In this document: positions 45,353 to 54,861 of the stretch, one piece after another
Layout: every line of letters begins with the position of its first letter
How positions within the stretch are numbered: the stretch's first letter is position 1
Assembly (NCBI GenBank): GCA_022650895.1
Contig: JALCQC010000004.1
Span: 1 to 64,000, forward strand
DNA: 64,000 nt
Direction: 5' to 3'
Source: Bifidobacteriaceae bacterium
Lineage (GTDB): Bacteria; Actinomycetota; Actinomycetes; Actinomycetales; Bifidobacteriaceae
Notes under the pieces: model-generated
What the model saw: only the letters and a program-made list of their open reading frames with translations
The model's database searches: none
What the model was told of the DNA's origin: nothing
Program-made: the position numbers and the translations under genes

Positions 45353-46571
45353 TATCGGAAATGATAATGATCTGGAACCAGACATCAGATTTAGGAGATT
45401 CACTGATACTTGGGGAAAGTGCAAACTTAGTGAATTAGCTAATTTTTCCAAAGGTAAAGGATATTCAAAGAACGACCTGATATCTGAAGGTTATCCGATT
45501 ATTCTGTATGGTCGTTTGTACACTAACTACGAAACCAGTATCGAGACTGTTGATACATTTGTTAGTGATGATACAAACGCGATAAAAAGTGAGTCTGGTG
45601 ATGTTATTGTTCCAGGTTCTGGTGAGACTGCTGAGGATATCTCTCGTGCTTCAAACGTTGAGGCTGAGGGGATTATTATCGGGGGCGATCTGAATGTGAT
45701 TAAGCCCAAGAAGCGGATTTTGGACAGCTCGTTCTTAGCAATTACCATTTCAAATGGTTCTCAGCAAAAAGAGCTAACTCGCCGTGCTCAGGGTAAATCA
45801 ATTGTTCATCTTCATAATTCCGATTTGAAAACAGTTCGAGTTACACTTCCGTCGTTGGATGAGCAACGTCAACTGAGTTCGTTATTCAATTCGCTGGACA
45901 ACCTCATCACCGTCAACCAGCGTAAGGGTGAGGCTCTTCAAAGTCTGAAGAAGGCACTGCTGCAGAAGATGTTCGTCTCCGGAGCCGACACCATGCCAGA
46001 CATCAGGTTCAGGAGGTTCGCTGGCGCTTGGGGAAAGCGGAAAATTGGCGATTTCTTGGTTGAAAGCCGCGATGAAGGAACGAACGGATTAGAAGCAAAG
46101 AAATTAACTGTAAGACTTTGGGGTAAGGGAGTGGTCGAGAAAGAAACGACTTATGAGGGAAGCACTGCGACAAAATATTTCACTCGTCACGCAGGACAAT
46201 TTATGTATGGAAAGTTGGATTTTTTACATGCAGCTTTTGGAATTGTTCCTGAAGAACTTGATGGTTATGAATCAACGCTTGATTCTCCTGCATTTGATGT
46301 GAAAAATCTAAATTCAACATTTTTATTGGAAAGAGTTCTCCAAAAGAATTTTTTCTTATATCAAGGTGTGATTGCGAATGGTTCTCGAAAGGCTAAGCGT
46401 ATTCATGTTGATACTTTTTTCAATATGTCAATTGTGGTGCCTGCGCTAGAAGAGCAGAACTGTATTGGTCATTTGTTTGAATCGATTGATGCTGTAATAA
46501 CAGTCAACCGGCGTAAGGGTGAGGTTCTTCAAAGTCTCAAGAAGGCGTTGCTGCAGAAGATGTTCGTGTGA
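45345..46571 (+). CDS. hsdS: type I restriction-modification specificity subunit S
   Basis: Recognises a two-part DNA target. It is 408 residues with two target-recognition domains. Each half starts with nearly the same motif (PDIRFRRFTDTWGKCKL and PDIRFRRFAGAWGKRKI) and ends with the same conserved helix (RKGEALQSLKKALLQKMFV and RKGEVLQSLKKALLQKMFV). The DNA of both TRD variable parts is clearly more AT-rich than that of hsdM and hsdR, which suggests TRD exchange. Overlaps hsdM by 8 bases and precedes hsdR by 60. Specificity cannot be predicted. Confidence 0.95.
   Translation: MSDIGNDNDLEPDIRFRRFTDTWGKCKLSELANFSKGKGYSKNDLISEGYPIILYGRLYTNYETSIETVDTFVSDDTNAIKSESGDVIVPGSGETAEDISRASNVEAEGIIIGGDLNVIKPKKRILDSSFLAITISNGSQQKELTRRAQGKSIVHLHNSDLKTVRVTLPSLDEQRQLSSLFNSLDNLITVNQRKGEALQSLKKALLQKMFVSGADTMPDIRFRRFAGAWGKRKIGDFLVESRDEGTNGLEAKKLTVRLWGKGVVEKETTYEGSTATKYFTRHAGQFMYGKLDFLHAAFGIVPEELDGYESTLDSPAFDVKNLNSTFLLERVLQKNFFLYQGVIANGSRKAKRIHVDTFFNMSIVVPALEEQNCIGHLFESIDAVITVNRRKGEVLQSLKKALLQKMFV
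45912..45976 (+). repeat. 65-bp direct repeat in hsdS, copy 1
   Basis: Nearly identical to 46503-46567, exactly 591 bases (197 codons) downstream. It encodes the conserved dimerisation helix at the end of the first half of HsdS and offers a site for homologous exchange between halves. Confidence 0.85.
46503..46567 (+). repeat. 65-bp direct repeat in hsdS, copy 2
   Basis: Second copy of the repeat at 45912-45976, ending at the last codons of HsdS. A recombination between the copies would delete or duplicate exactly one in-frame half. Confidence 0.85.
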
Positions 46572-46630
46572 GTTTGTAGTCTCACACTAAATGAAGATTC
46601 CAGACAATGTGCGTCTGAGGGAGAGAATGT

Positions 46631-49600
46631 ATGGCGGAAGACAAGTTTGAGGCAGCCGTCCTTGAGAAGCTGAAGGCGGAAGGCTGGACCTATCGTGCCG
46701 ATCTGTCCGGAGTCACGACGGAGGCGCTGTACGACCACTGGCGGGATATCCTCAACCAGAACAACGCCCCCAAACTGGAGGGGAAGCCCCTGTCGGATGC
46801 CGAGTTTGACGCTCTCAAAATGGAACTGAACAAGAGCAAGACGCCCTACGACGCTCAGCTGATGTTGGCCGGTTCCGGTGGCGTCGGAACGGTTCCGCTT
46901 ACCCGAGATGACGGCCAACACCTTGAGATTGAGATCTTCTATACAGATGAGGTTGCCGGAGGTCGGTCCCGCTACGAGGTCGTCAACCAGATAACCTTCA
47001 ACGAACTTCCTGCAACTCTGAGTTCACGGCGACGTATCGATGTGATGCTCCTGATCAACGGGCTACCCGTGGCCCACGTAGAAGAAAAGGACGAATCTCT
47101 CCAGAATCAGTGGAGCGCCTTCGAGCAGCTGCGGAAGTATGCCGGCGATGGCATGTACACCGGCCTGTTCTCATTCGTGCAAGTGCTGTTCATTCTCTCC
47201 CAACATTCCGCCCACTATTTTGCACGTCCGAAGAGCACGGAGGACTACAACAAGGATTTCGTGTTCGGATGGCGTGACGAGCATGGCAAAGATGTCACCG
47301 ACACCATGGAGTTCATGCATCAGGTGATGGGGATTCCGGCGTTGCACCGGCTTGTGACCGTCAACATGATTCCCGATGCGGCGAACGACAACCTCATGGT
47401 GATGCGTTCCTACCAGATCCAGGCCACCCGTGCCATTCTGGACCGGATGAAGACGATGGAGACAAACCATTTCATCGAGAAGGAGGGCGGCTACGTCTGG
47501 CACACCACCGGCTCAGGGAAGACGGTGACCTCCTTCAAGGTGGCGCAGCTGCTAGCGTCGATGCCGAAAGTGCGCAATGTGCTCTTCACCGTAGATCGCG
47601 TCGATCTGGTGAACCAGACATACGAGAACTTCAAGTCCTACGCCTACAAGACCTTCGAGCAACGCATCCAAGTGGTTAAGGGATGGAATCTCAAGAAGTA
47701 TCTGAACCAGAAGAATACGGTCTCGCATATCTACCTCGTCACCGTTCAGGGACTAGACAAGGCGGTAAAGGCAGGCCTGACCTCCGATGAACGCAACGTC
47801 ATTCTGATGGACGAAGCCCACCGCTCCGCCAGCGGCGACACCGTGCAGCGGATCAAAAAGGCCTTTCCGAACACCACATGGTTTGGCTTCACCGGCACAC
47901 CGAATTTCTACAGCGACGAGGTCCATGGTGTGAAGACGTCACGGGATATCTCGACCTTTGACATCTTCGGCACGCGGCTTCACCGGTACACCATCAAGGA
48001 CGCCATCGGCGACGGCAACGTGTTGGGCTTTGACGTGACGTATAACACCGTTGGCTTCGAAGAGGAGACCGACACGGACCGGTCGGATGCCGAACTGGAA
48101 TGGGAAGTCTATTCGTCGGAACCGTACCGCAAGGCCGTGGTGCAGGACATCATCGACAACTGGGACGAGATTCATTCGGGGCCGATACAGATGGGCGTGC
48201 GCCAGCCCAACCAATTCCATGGAATGCTGGCAGTGTCGGGCAAGCAGGCCGTCGTCGCCTACTACAACCTGTTCAAACAGATGGCCCCCGACTTGCGTGT
48301 CGCCATGACCTATTCGCGCGATGAGGACAACGGGGAGGGCTCCTCGGATCTGCAGGCGGCGCTCAAACAGGCGATGCAGGATTATTCGGAGCTCTACGGA
48401 ACGCATAATTTCCTTGAGGACAGGAACCCGGAGCGCAGCTACCTCAACGACATCACCAAACGACTCGCCCATAAGAAGCCATACAACAAAAAGCTCAGCG
48501 AAGAGCAGGAAGCCGAGCAGCCCCAGCGACTGGATCTGGTGATCGTGTCCGACCAACTGCTCACTGGCTTCGATTCGAAGTACGTCAACATCATCTACAT
48601 GGACAAGCTGCTCAAGGAAGGCATGCTGATACAGGCCATGTCGCGGACCAACCGGGCAATCGACAAGAACGCCAAGCCATATGGCAAGGTTCGTTTCTTC
48701 CGCAAGGGCGAGCTGATGGAGAAAAACGTCAGAAACGCACTTGTCATCTACACCAAGGGCGGCAACGACACCCTTCAGGATGCTCTGACAGCGCCGGATG
48801 ATTCCGAGCAGCAGGATCTGTTCAATGACGATATTCTCGCCCCACGGATGGCCACCCAAATCGGTGCCCTGCAGTCGAAGATCGAACGGCTAAAGGAAAT
48901 AGCCGGAGATGATTTCAGCCAGATACCCCGTTCCGAGACTGAACGGGTTGAATTCGCGGTACTGGCCGCTGAAGTGAATCAGAAGATTCAACGCCTTGTG
49001 CAGCAGGGCTATGCTTTCGGCACTGAGGTCTCTGCGGTGGACGAGAAGGGCAGGCCCACTGGTGGCAAGATTAGTTTGGACATTGCGGACGATGAGGAAT
49101 TCAGTGCTCTGCAGGCCCGCCTCAACGATGTGAACGAGCTGCTGCCCGCCGAGAAGAAGATTGACCTCACCGATATCAAAGTGGCAATCGATCTGTATAA
49201 CCACGAGATCATCGACTACGACAAGCTGGTCGATCTGCTGAATGCCTACATGGATAGGCAGACGCAGGACAATAAAGACGCCGTTGAAGGCCATATCACA
49301 CCGATGGATGATGAGAGCCGTTCGGAGATCGAAGACATTCTGGATGGCATAGAAAGCGGCCACTTCACCGAGCATTTTGACGTGGAATCGTTGAAGCGCG
49401 CCCGGATTGCCCTGCGGACTGATAAGAGGGAATTGAAGCTGCGTCGGTGGTCGGCCGACCATGGCGCCAATGGCAACGACATCGTGGGGGCGTATGACCT
49501 GTACCGACCCGGGAAAGAGCTCAATGATAATCCTCCGTTGAGAAAGAAAGTGAACGCCATTGAAGACGCTATGAACCTTTCCTTCTTCGAGATCTTTGAC

Positions 49601-49642
49601 TTTGAGGACGATCTGCAGAAGTTCTTCGACACCCTGAGATGA
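46631..49642 (+). CDS. hsdR: type I restriction endonuclease subunit R
   Basis: DNA translocase and nuclease of the type I system, 1003 residues. The nuclease motif is RRIDVMLLINGLPVAHVEEKDE (D...ExK, about 137-157). SF2 helicase motifs follow: Walker A TTGSGKT (about 292), DEAH (about 394), FTGTPNFYSDE, and QAMSRTNRAID. The C-terminal part is a helical domain ending DDLQKFFDTLR that contacts HsdM/HsdS. The start at 46631 has GAGGGAGAG upstream. The gene is intact, with no frameshift, so restriction should be functional if expressed. Confidence 0.95.
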   Translation: MAEDKFEAAVLEKLKAEGWTYRADLSGVTTEALYDHWRDILNQNNAPKLEGKPLSDAEFDALKMELNKSKTPYDAQLMLAGSGGVGTVPLTRDDGQHLEIEIFYTDEVAGGRSRYEVVNQITFNELPATLSSRRRIDVMLLINGLPVAHVEEKDESLQNQWSAFEQLRKYAGDGMYTGLFSFVQVLFILSQHSAHYFARPKSTEDYNKDFVFGWRDEHGKDVTDTMEFMHQVMGIPALHRLVTVNMIPDAANDNLMVMRSYQIQATRAILDRMKTMETNHFIEKEGGYVWHTTGSGKTVTSFKVAQLLASMPKVRNVLFTVDRVDLVNQTYENFKSYAYKTFEQRIQVVKGWNLKKYLNQKNTVSHIYLVTVQGLDKAVKAGLTSDERNVILMDEAHRSASGDTVQRIKKAFPNTTWFGFTGTPNFYSDEVHGVKTSRDISTFDIFGTRLHRYTIKDAIGDGNVLGFDVTYNTVGFEEETDTDRSDAELEWEVYSSEPYRKAVVQDIIDNWDEIHSGPIQMGVRQPNQFHGMLAVSGKQAVVAYYNLFKQMAPDLRVAMTYSRDEDNGEGSSDLQAALKQAMQDYSELYGTHNFLEDRNPERSYLNDITKRLAHKKPYNKKLSEEQEAEQPQRLDLVIVSDQLLTGFDSKYVNIIYMDKLLKEGMLIQAMSRTNRAIDKNAKPYGKVRFFRKGELMEKNVRNALVIYTKGGNDTLQDALTAPDDSEQQDLFNDDILAPRMATQIGALQSKIERLKEIAGDDFSQIPRSETERVEFAVLAAEVNQKIQRLVQQGYAFGTEVSAVDEKGRPTGGKISLDIADDEEFSALQARLNDVNELLPAEKKIDLTDIKVAIDLYNHEIIDYDKLVDLLNAYMDRQTQDNKDAVEGHITPMDDESRSEIEDILDGIESGHFTEHFDVESLKRARIALRTDKRELKLRRWSADHGANGNDIVGAYDLYRPGKELNDNPPLRKKVNAIEDAMNLSFFEIFDFEDDLQKFFDTLR

Positions 49643-49789
49643 TGCTGTGTGGCGGGGGATGGGGGCGTACTGCGGGGAAGAATGAGTGTTCTGTAGAACT
49701 TGGAGTTCTCAAGACTGAAAGTCCTCCAGTCTTACAGCTGCAGTTCTGAAGGCCTGCAGGGCTGAAGTCTTGCAGTGGGCCCAGTTTTT

Positions 49790-50644
49790 CTAACTCTTGT
49801 TCCGCTTCCGTGTTTTTCTGCGACGCTTTCTGAGGGTTTTGACGACGGTGCGAATTTCCTTCGTGGGCGTCGACGTGTCCCTGACATGGAGGGTGGGGAA
49901 GCTGGAGAGTAGGCGGCGCTGGGAGAAATTCAGCTTGTGAAGCTGGTCGACCAGGCCTTGGTCGTGGGTGAGTCTCTCTAGCCAAGTATTAGTGGTCGCG
50001 GGCGCGCCAGAAGTGGCAGCGGCGGAAGCTGCGGCTGCCTCCGCAGATCTCCCGGCAAAGTTCGCCTTTGCTTCCTCGATAGCCTGGCTGATACGTTTGG
50101 TCGCCGCATCCAAACCGAGGGCGTTGGCGACGGTGAAGCCGAAATCGAACATGAAAAGCGCCGTCAGAACGAGGGCAATGATGACTGCTGCCATATCGGG
50201 AATCTGCGTGACCCAATGCGCGACTATGGGATCGAGAAACGTGACAACGACAACGACTCCCACACCCCAGAACAGCGACACCGGAAGTGCCACGCGACCG
50301 TGGAAGTTGAGCGGCTTATCGCTGTAATCCCACCAGCGCGTGTGGAAGATCCACTCCATGAGCACGCTGGTGGCGAATTCGATGGCGGTGACCAGCACTG
50401 CACCCGCAACATAGAGCAGAATGAGGTTGTGTGCCAACGGTCCCAGAACCAGCAGAACCGTCATGATGGCGAAGCCATATAGCGGGATGATGGGGCCAAA
50501 GACGAAGCCGGAGCTCGTGAGTTTCTTGTTTTCGATGCTCACATAGGTGCTTTCCCAGATCCAGCCGATGAAAGCGTATACGAAGAAGCCCAGCAACAGG
50601 TAGACCGGCTTCAGGGGAAGGGGCGAGGTTGCCAGGGCGTACAT
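49790..50644 (-). CDS. CmpB-like putative ABC-transporter type IV membrane protein
   Basis: 284 residues. The N-terminal half carries about four to five membrane segments with the family signature YLLLGFFVYAFIGWIWESTYVSI, GPIIPLYGFAIM and ATSVLMEWIFHTRWWDYSD, as in the ABC_trans_CmpB family (pfam06541), a family of unknown role. The C-terminal 90 residues are Ala-rich and then strongly basic (KTLRKRRRKTRKRNKS), probably in the cytoplasm. The ATG at 50644 is preferred to a TTG three codons upstream. Convergent with hsdR across a 147-base odd stretch. Confidence 0.82.
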   Translation of the reverse strand: MYALATSPLPLKPVYLLLGFFVYAFIGWIWESTYVSIENKKLTSSGFVFGPIIPLYGFAIMTVLLVLGPLAHNLILLYVAGAVLVTAIEFATSVLMEWIFHTRWWDYSDKPLNFHGRVALPVSLFWGVGVVVVVTFLDPIVAHWVTQIPDMAAVIIALVLTALFMFDFGFTVANALGLDAATKRISQAIEEAKANFAGRSAEAAAASAAATSGAPATTNTWLERLTHDQGLVDQLHKLNFSQRRLLSSFPTLHVRDTSTPTKEIRTVVKTLRKRRRKTRKRNKS

Positions 50645-50774
50645 AGCTAGCAATCCTACTCGAGCGGGATAGTTCAGGCCGGGAACGGCGTGGACGGATT
50701 CTCAGCAGAGCAGAGGCACCCGCTGCACGTTTTATCGCACCGGGTTGGTTGAATGGCATGAAAGGAGGACTGTT

Positions 50775-52175
50775 ATGAAACAGGAATCTATGAAACAGGA
50801 ATCGCTTTTTTCGTCGTCAGTCCAGAACGAACCTCTGGCGAGCCGGGTGCGGCCCCAGAGTTTGGAACAGTTCGTTGGGCAGCAGCACCTGCTCGGTCCC
50901 GGTAAGATTCTGCGGGAGATCATAGAGAATGATCAAGTATCCTCGATGATTCTGTGGGGACCTCCCGGCGTAGGGAAAACGACGCTGGCCAGAATCATTG
51001 CGCAACGCACCAAAGCACAGTTTCTCAGTTTCAGTGCCGTCGACAGCAGCATCAGCTCGATCAAGAAGATCATGCAGCAAGCGGAATTGGATCGCGAAAT
51101 CGGCCAGAAGACAATGGTTTTCGTGGATGAGATACACCGCTTCAACAAGGCTCAGCAGGATGCGTTTCTGCCGTATGTTGAGCGAGGCAGCATCATCTTG
51201 ATCGGTGCGACCACCGAGAATCCCTCCTTCGAACTGAATTCGTCGTTGCTTTCCCGCTGCAAGGTATTTGTGTTCCGTGCGCTCACGGAAGACGACATCG
51301 TTACGTTGCTGGAGAATACGCTGAAGAACCCGGCTGGATTCGGTACGCAGACTATCAAAATCGGCCCGGAGGAGATTCGGATAATCGCCAACTTTGCGGA
51401 TGGCGATGCCCGGATGGCCTTGAATACGCTTGAAATGGCCGTTCTCAATGGGCAGAGGGACGGGGACACCGTCACTGTCACGACCGCCGATCTGAGCCAG
51501 CTGGTCACCAAAAAGTTCGTGCGGTATGACAAGGACGGCGAAGAGCACTACAACATCATCTCGGCCCTGCATAAATCGATGCGGAACAGTGACGTCGATG
51601 CCGCGATCTATTGGCTGTCGCGCATGCTTGAAGGTGGCGAGGATCCGCTCTACATTGCGAGGCGCTTGATACGCTTCGCCAGTGAGGACGTCGGCTTGGC
51701 CGATACGAATGCACTCAACGTCGCCATCAACGTCTTCCAAGCGTGTCAATTCATCGGCATGCCCGAATGCGATGTTCATCTGGTGGAGGCGGTCACCTAT
51801 CTGTCGCTGGCGCCGAAATCCAATGCGATATACAAAGCGCGATTGGCCTCCGCCAAGGACGTACAACACACCAAGAATGATCCGGTTCCTCTGGCACTGC
51901 GTAACGCTCCTACGAAACTGATGAAGGACTTGGGATACGGCAAGGGGTATCAGCTGGCGCACTACGCCAAGGACAAGCTGACCACCATGCAGACGATGCC
52001 GCCCTCCGTTGCGGGACACGAATATTACGTGCCGACGACGCAGGGTTATGAGGGACGGTTCAAGGCGCGGCTCGCTCAGATCAAGGAGTGGCATCGTCAG
52101 CATGATGAGCAGGAGCAGAATGATGAAAAGGACCAGGGCGATCAGCAGGACCAACAGGATCACCAGGACCAGTGA
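50775..52175 (+). CDS. rarA: replication-associated recombination protein A (RarA/MgsA, AAA+ ATPase)
   Basis: Clamp-loader-like AAA+ ATPase that acts at stalled forks. It is 466 residues. RVRPQSLEQFVGQQHLLGPG, Walker A WGPPGVGKTT (61-70), Walker B MVFVDEIHRFNKAQQDA (about 111-127), GATTENPSFELNSSLLSRC and the C-terminal MgsA domain (NIISALHKSMRNSDVDAAIYWL, EGRFKARLAQIKEW) are clear. The start at 50775 has AAAGGAGG six bases upstream. The last about 25 residues are an acidic Asp/Gln tail (DEKDQGDQQDQQDHQDQ) absent from typical RarA. The UvrA-like gene follows after 82 bases. Confidence 0.95.
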   Translation: MKQESMKQESLFSSSVQNEPLASRVRPQSLEQFVGQQHLLGPGKILREIIENDQVSSMILWGPPGVGKTTLARIIAQRTKAQFLSFSAVDSSISSIKKIMQQAELDREIGQKTMVFVDEIHRFNKAQQDAFLPYVERGSIILIGATTENPSFELNSSLLSRCKVFVFRALTEDDIVTLLENTLKNPAGFGTQTIKIGPEEIRIIANFADGDARMALNTLEMAVLNGQRDGDTVTVTTADLSQLVTKKFVRYDKDGEEHYNIISALHKSMRNSDVDAAIYWLSRMLEGGEDPLYIARRLIRFASEDVGLADTNALNVAINVFQACQFIGMPECDVHLVEAVTYLSLAPKSNAIYKARLASAKDVQHTKNDPVPLALRNAPTKLMKDLGYGKGYQLAHYAKDKLTTMQTMPPSVAGHEYYVPTTQGYEGRFKARLAQIKEWHRQHDEQEQNDEKDQGDQQDQQDHQDQ

Positions 52176-52257
52176 CGTGGTTCGTCCACTCAATAACACG
52201 AATACATATCCGCTGCGCTGGTTTGACTACGTAAGCATTGCCGTGGAGGCTTGATTT

Positions 52258-54783
52258 ATGAACAAGATTGACCACATCGAAGTTCGCGGCGGCAACGTCC
52301 ACAACCTGAAAAACATCGATGTCGACATTCCCCTCAACAAATTCGTCGCCATCTCCGGTCCATCGGGTTCGGGGAAGAGCTCCTTGGCCATGGGCATCCT
52401 GTATGCGGAGGGATCGCGTCGCTACTTGGAAGCGCTGTCGACGTATACGCGGCGGCGCATCAATCAGAACAAACGCTCGCAGGTGCAGGAGGTGAGGCAC
52501 ATTCCCTCGGCCATTGCGTTGAGGCAGAGGCCAAACGTTCCGTCCGAACGCTCGACGGTGGGCTCGATGAGTGAATTGTTCAATGTGGTGCGCCTCATCT
52601 TCTCGCGTCTGGGGTCGACCGTGTGCCCGAACGGACACCGCATTCAGCCGAGTCTGAAAATCGCCCAGTCCATGGATCTGCCTGCAGGTCCCGATAGCCG
52701 CATGGGAATCATCATCTGCCCCACGTGCGGAGTTGAGTTCATGGCGAAGTCGGCGGAGGATTTCTCCTTCAATTCAGGTGGTGCCTGCAAGCAGTGCCAT
52801 GGCACGGGACGCGTTCAGGAACTTGATGAAACCAAGCTGATCGGGGATCCCAACCAGACGTTGGAGGAGGGGGCCGTTGCCTCGTGGCATCTGCCGGGGC
52901 GCAATTTCATGCCTACCGTTGCGGCAACGTTGGGAGTGCGGATTGACGTGCCGTACAAGGATCTGACACCCCACGAGAAGGACATCGTTCTCCACGGCGA
53001 GAAGAAGCAGTACGCGGTCGATTTCAGAACGTCGACGGGACGGGTTTTCCATGCGGATAAGGCACTGTATGAGAATGCCTACGACGCGGTGTATGACTCT
53101 CTGAACACGGTGAAGAGCGAACGGTCGGTCCATCAGATCAATCAGTTCTTCCATTTTTCCGTGTGTCCCACATGTCATGGTTCCCGTCTGGACCCAAGCC
53201 TGCTGACCCAACTGGTGGGTGGGATGACCATTGTCGATGTCTCGAATCTCGCCTTAGGACGTCTGACTGCCTGGCAGCAGAGCGTGCAGAAAACACTGCC
53301 GCAGGAGATGCACGCCATGGCCACCGTGCTGTTCCAAAACCTGACGGACACCTTGCGCCCCTTGCTGGAACTTGGACTGGATTATCTGACGCTCGCCCGC
53401 AGCGGCAACACTCTCTCGACTGGTGAGCTGCAGCGCATCCAACTCTCCAAGACGCTGAGGACTCAGACCACGGGAGTCCTGTATGTTCTCGACGAACCGT
53501 CAATCGGCTTGCACCCGGACAACATCAAGGGCCTCATCAATATCTTCAGAGAGCTGATCGAACAGGGGAATTCGCTGGTCGTGGTCGATCATGAGGTCGA
53601 TATCATCGAGGCTGCGGACTGGGTCATCGAGATTGGCCCAGGCTCCGGGGACGCGGGCGGCCGCATCATCGCGCAGGACACGCCGCAAAACTTAAGGGAC
53701 AATCCTCAGTCGTTGATCGGTCCTTACCTTTCCGGCAAAGCCACGATCATGCATGACAAAGTTCCGGCCTCCAAAAAAGCAACATCGTTGAACACGCGGC
53801 TGACCGTCGATGACTATTTCAATCTCAAGGACGTCACGGTGACGGTTCCGGGGAATGAGATAACCGCCGTGACGGGCTTCTCGGGCGCAGGTAAGACCAG
53901 TCTCATCCTCGACAGTCTGGTTCCGGCCATCGATGCCAGAAAGCATGGCAATCCGTTGCCGCGTCACGTCAAGAATCTGTCGACAAAGCTGACCGATGTC
54001 GTGAGTGTCGACGCCAAGCCCATTGGCAAGAACTCTCGCTCCAGCCTTGCCACGTACACCACCATCATGAGCAACCTGCGCCGGATTTTCGCCGATTTGC
54101 CCGAATCGAAGAAGAAGCACTACGGCGTGGCGTATTTCTCATATAACAACAAGCAGGGTGCGTGCGAGCACTGTGGCGGCGTCGGTACCATTTCGCTCGA
54201 TATCCAGTACCTTCCCGATATGGAGGAGACCTGCCCCTACTGCAATGGCACCCGCTACAAGCCGGCCATCCAAAAGATCCGCTGGCACGGCTACAGCATC
54301 GTGGACCTGCTGAATCTCTCTGTCGCAGAGGCTTTGGAGGTGTTCGCAGACGTTCCGAGCATTGAGAACCAGCTGCAACTACTCAATGAAATCGGCCTGG
54401 ACTATCTGCATTTGGGCGAAAGCACTCCCAGCCTTTCAGGCGGCGAGGCGCAACGTCTTAAATTGGTGAATCATCTGAATAAAAGGCAGAGCGGCACGTT
54501 GTTCGTCTTTGATGAGCCATCGGTCGGCCTTCATCCCCAAGACGTCCAAACCCTGCTGGGAGTGATGAACAAACTCAAGAAAAAGGGAGCGACGATCATC
54601 ATCATTACCCACGATCTCGATTTGATGACGAATGCCGATTACCTCATCGATCTGGGACCCAAAGGCGGTGCCGATGGCGGCCGGGTGATGGCCAGCGGAG
54701 TGCCCTCGCAATTGGTTCAGCAGCCGCATGGGCTCACGCTGACCTACTTGAGAAGGCACTTCGAGAAATTCTCGTTGCTGTGA
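52258..54783 (+). CDS. UvrA-like ABC ATPase lacking the UvrB-binding insert
   Basis: 841 residues, about 100 shorter than true UvrA. Two ABC ATPase halves are present: Walker A GPSGSGKSS (34-42) and GFSGAGKTS in the second half; signatures LSTGELQRIQL in half one (Thr in place of the usual Gly) and LSGGEAQRLKL in half two. Zinc-type Cys pairs are seen (ICPTC, CKQC; CEHC, CPYC), the first position being CPNGH. The stretch between the first and second Cys groups, where UvrA holds its UvrB-binding and insertion domains, is very short here. It is therefore a UvrA2/DrrC-like paralog, perhaps for drug or damage tolerance rather than canonical repair. Confidence 0.85.
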   Translation: MNKIDHIEVRGGNVHNLKNIDVDIPLNKFVAISGPSGSGKSSLAMGILYAEGSRRYLEALSTYTRRRINQNKRSQVQEVRHIPSAIALRQRPNVPSERSTVGSMSELFNVVRLIFSRLGSTVCPNGHRIQPSLKIAQSMDLPAGPDSRMGIIICPTCGVEFMAKSAEDFSFNSGGACKQCHGTGRVQELDETKLIGDPNQTLEEGAVASWHLPGRNFMPTVAATLGVRIDVPYKDLTPHEKDIVLHGEKKQYAVDFRTSTGRVFHADKALYENAYDAVYDSLNTVKSERSVHQINQFFHFSVCPTCHGSRLDPSLLTQLVGGMTIVDVSNLALGRLTAWQQSVQKTLPQEMHAMATVLFQNLTDTLRPLLELGLDYLTLARSGNTLSTGELQRIQLSKTLRTQTTGVLYVLDEPSIGLHPDNIKGLINIFRELIEQGNSLVVVDHEVDIIEAADWVIEIGPGSGDAGGRIIAQDTPQNLRDNPQSLIGPYLSGKATIMHDKVPASKKATSLNTRLTVDDYFNLKDVTVTVPGNEITAVTGFSGAGKTSLILDSLVPAIDARKHGNPLPRHVKNLSTKLTDVVSVDAKPIGKNSRSSLATYTTIMSNLRRIFADLPESKKKHYGVAYFSYNNKQGACEHCGGVGTISLDIQYLPDMEETCPYCNGTRYKPAIQKIRWHGYSIVDLLNLSVAEALEVFADVPSIENQLQLLNEIGLDYLHLGESTPSLSGGEAQRLKLVNHLNKRQSGTLFVFDEPSVGLHPQDVQTLLGVMNKLKKKGATIIIITHDLDLMTNADYLIDLGPKGGADGGRVMASGVPSQLVQQPHGLTLTYLRRHFEKFSLL

Positions 54784-54861
54784 CACTGCGATGCTTTCGC
54801 GGCGTTCCGTGACGAGATGTTACGAGACGCGTAACGAAAGACACGGCCTTGCGAGACGCTT

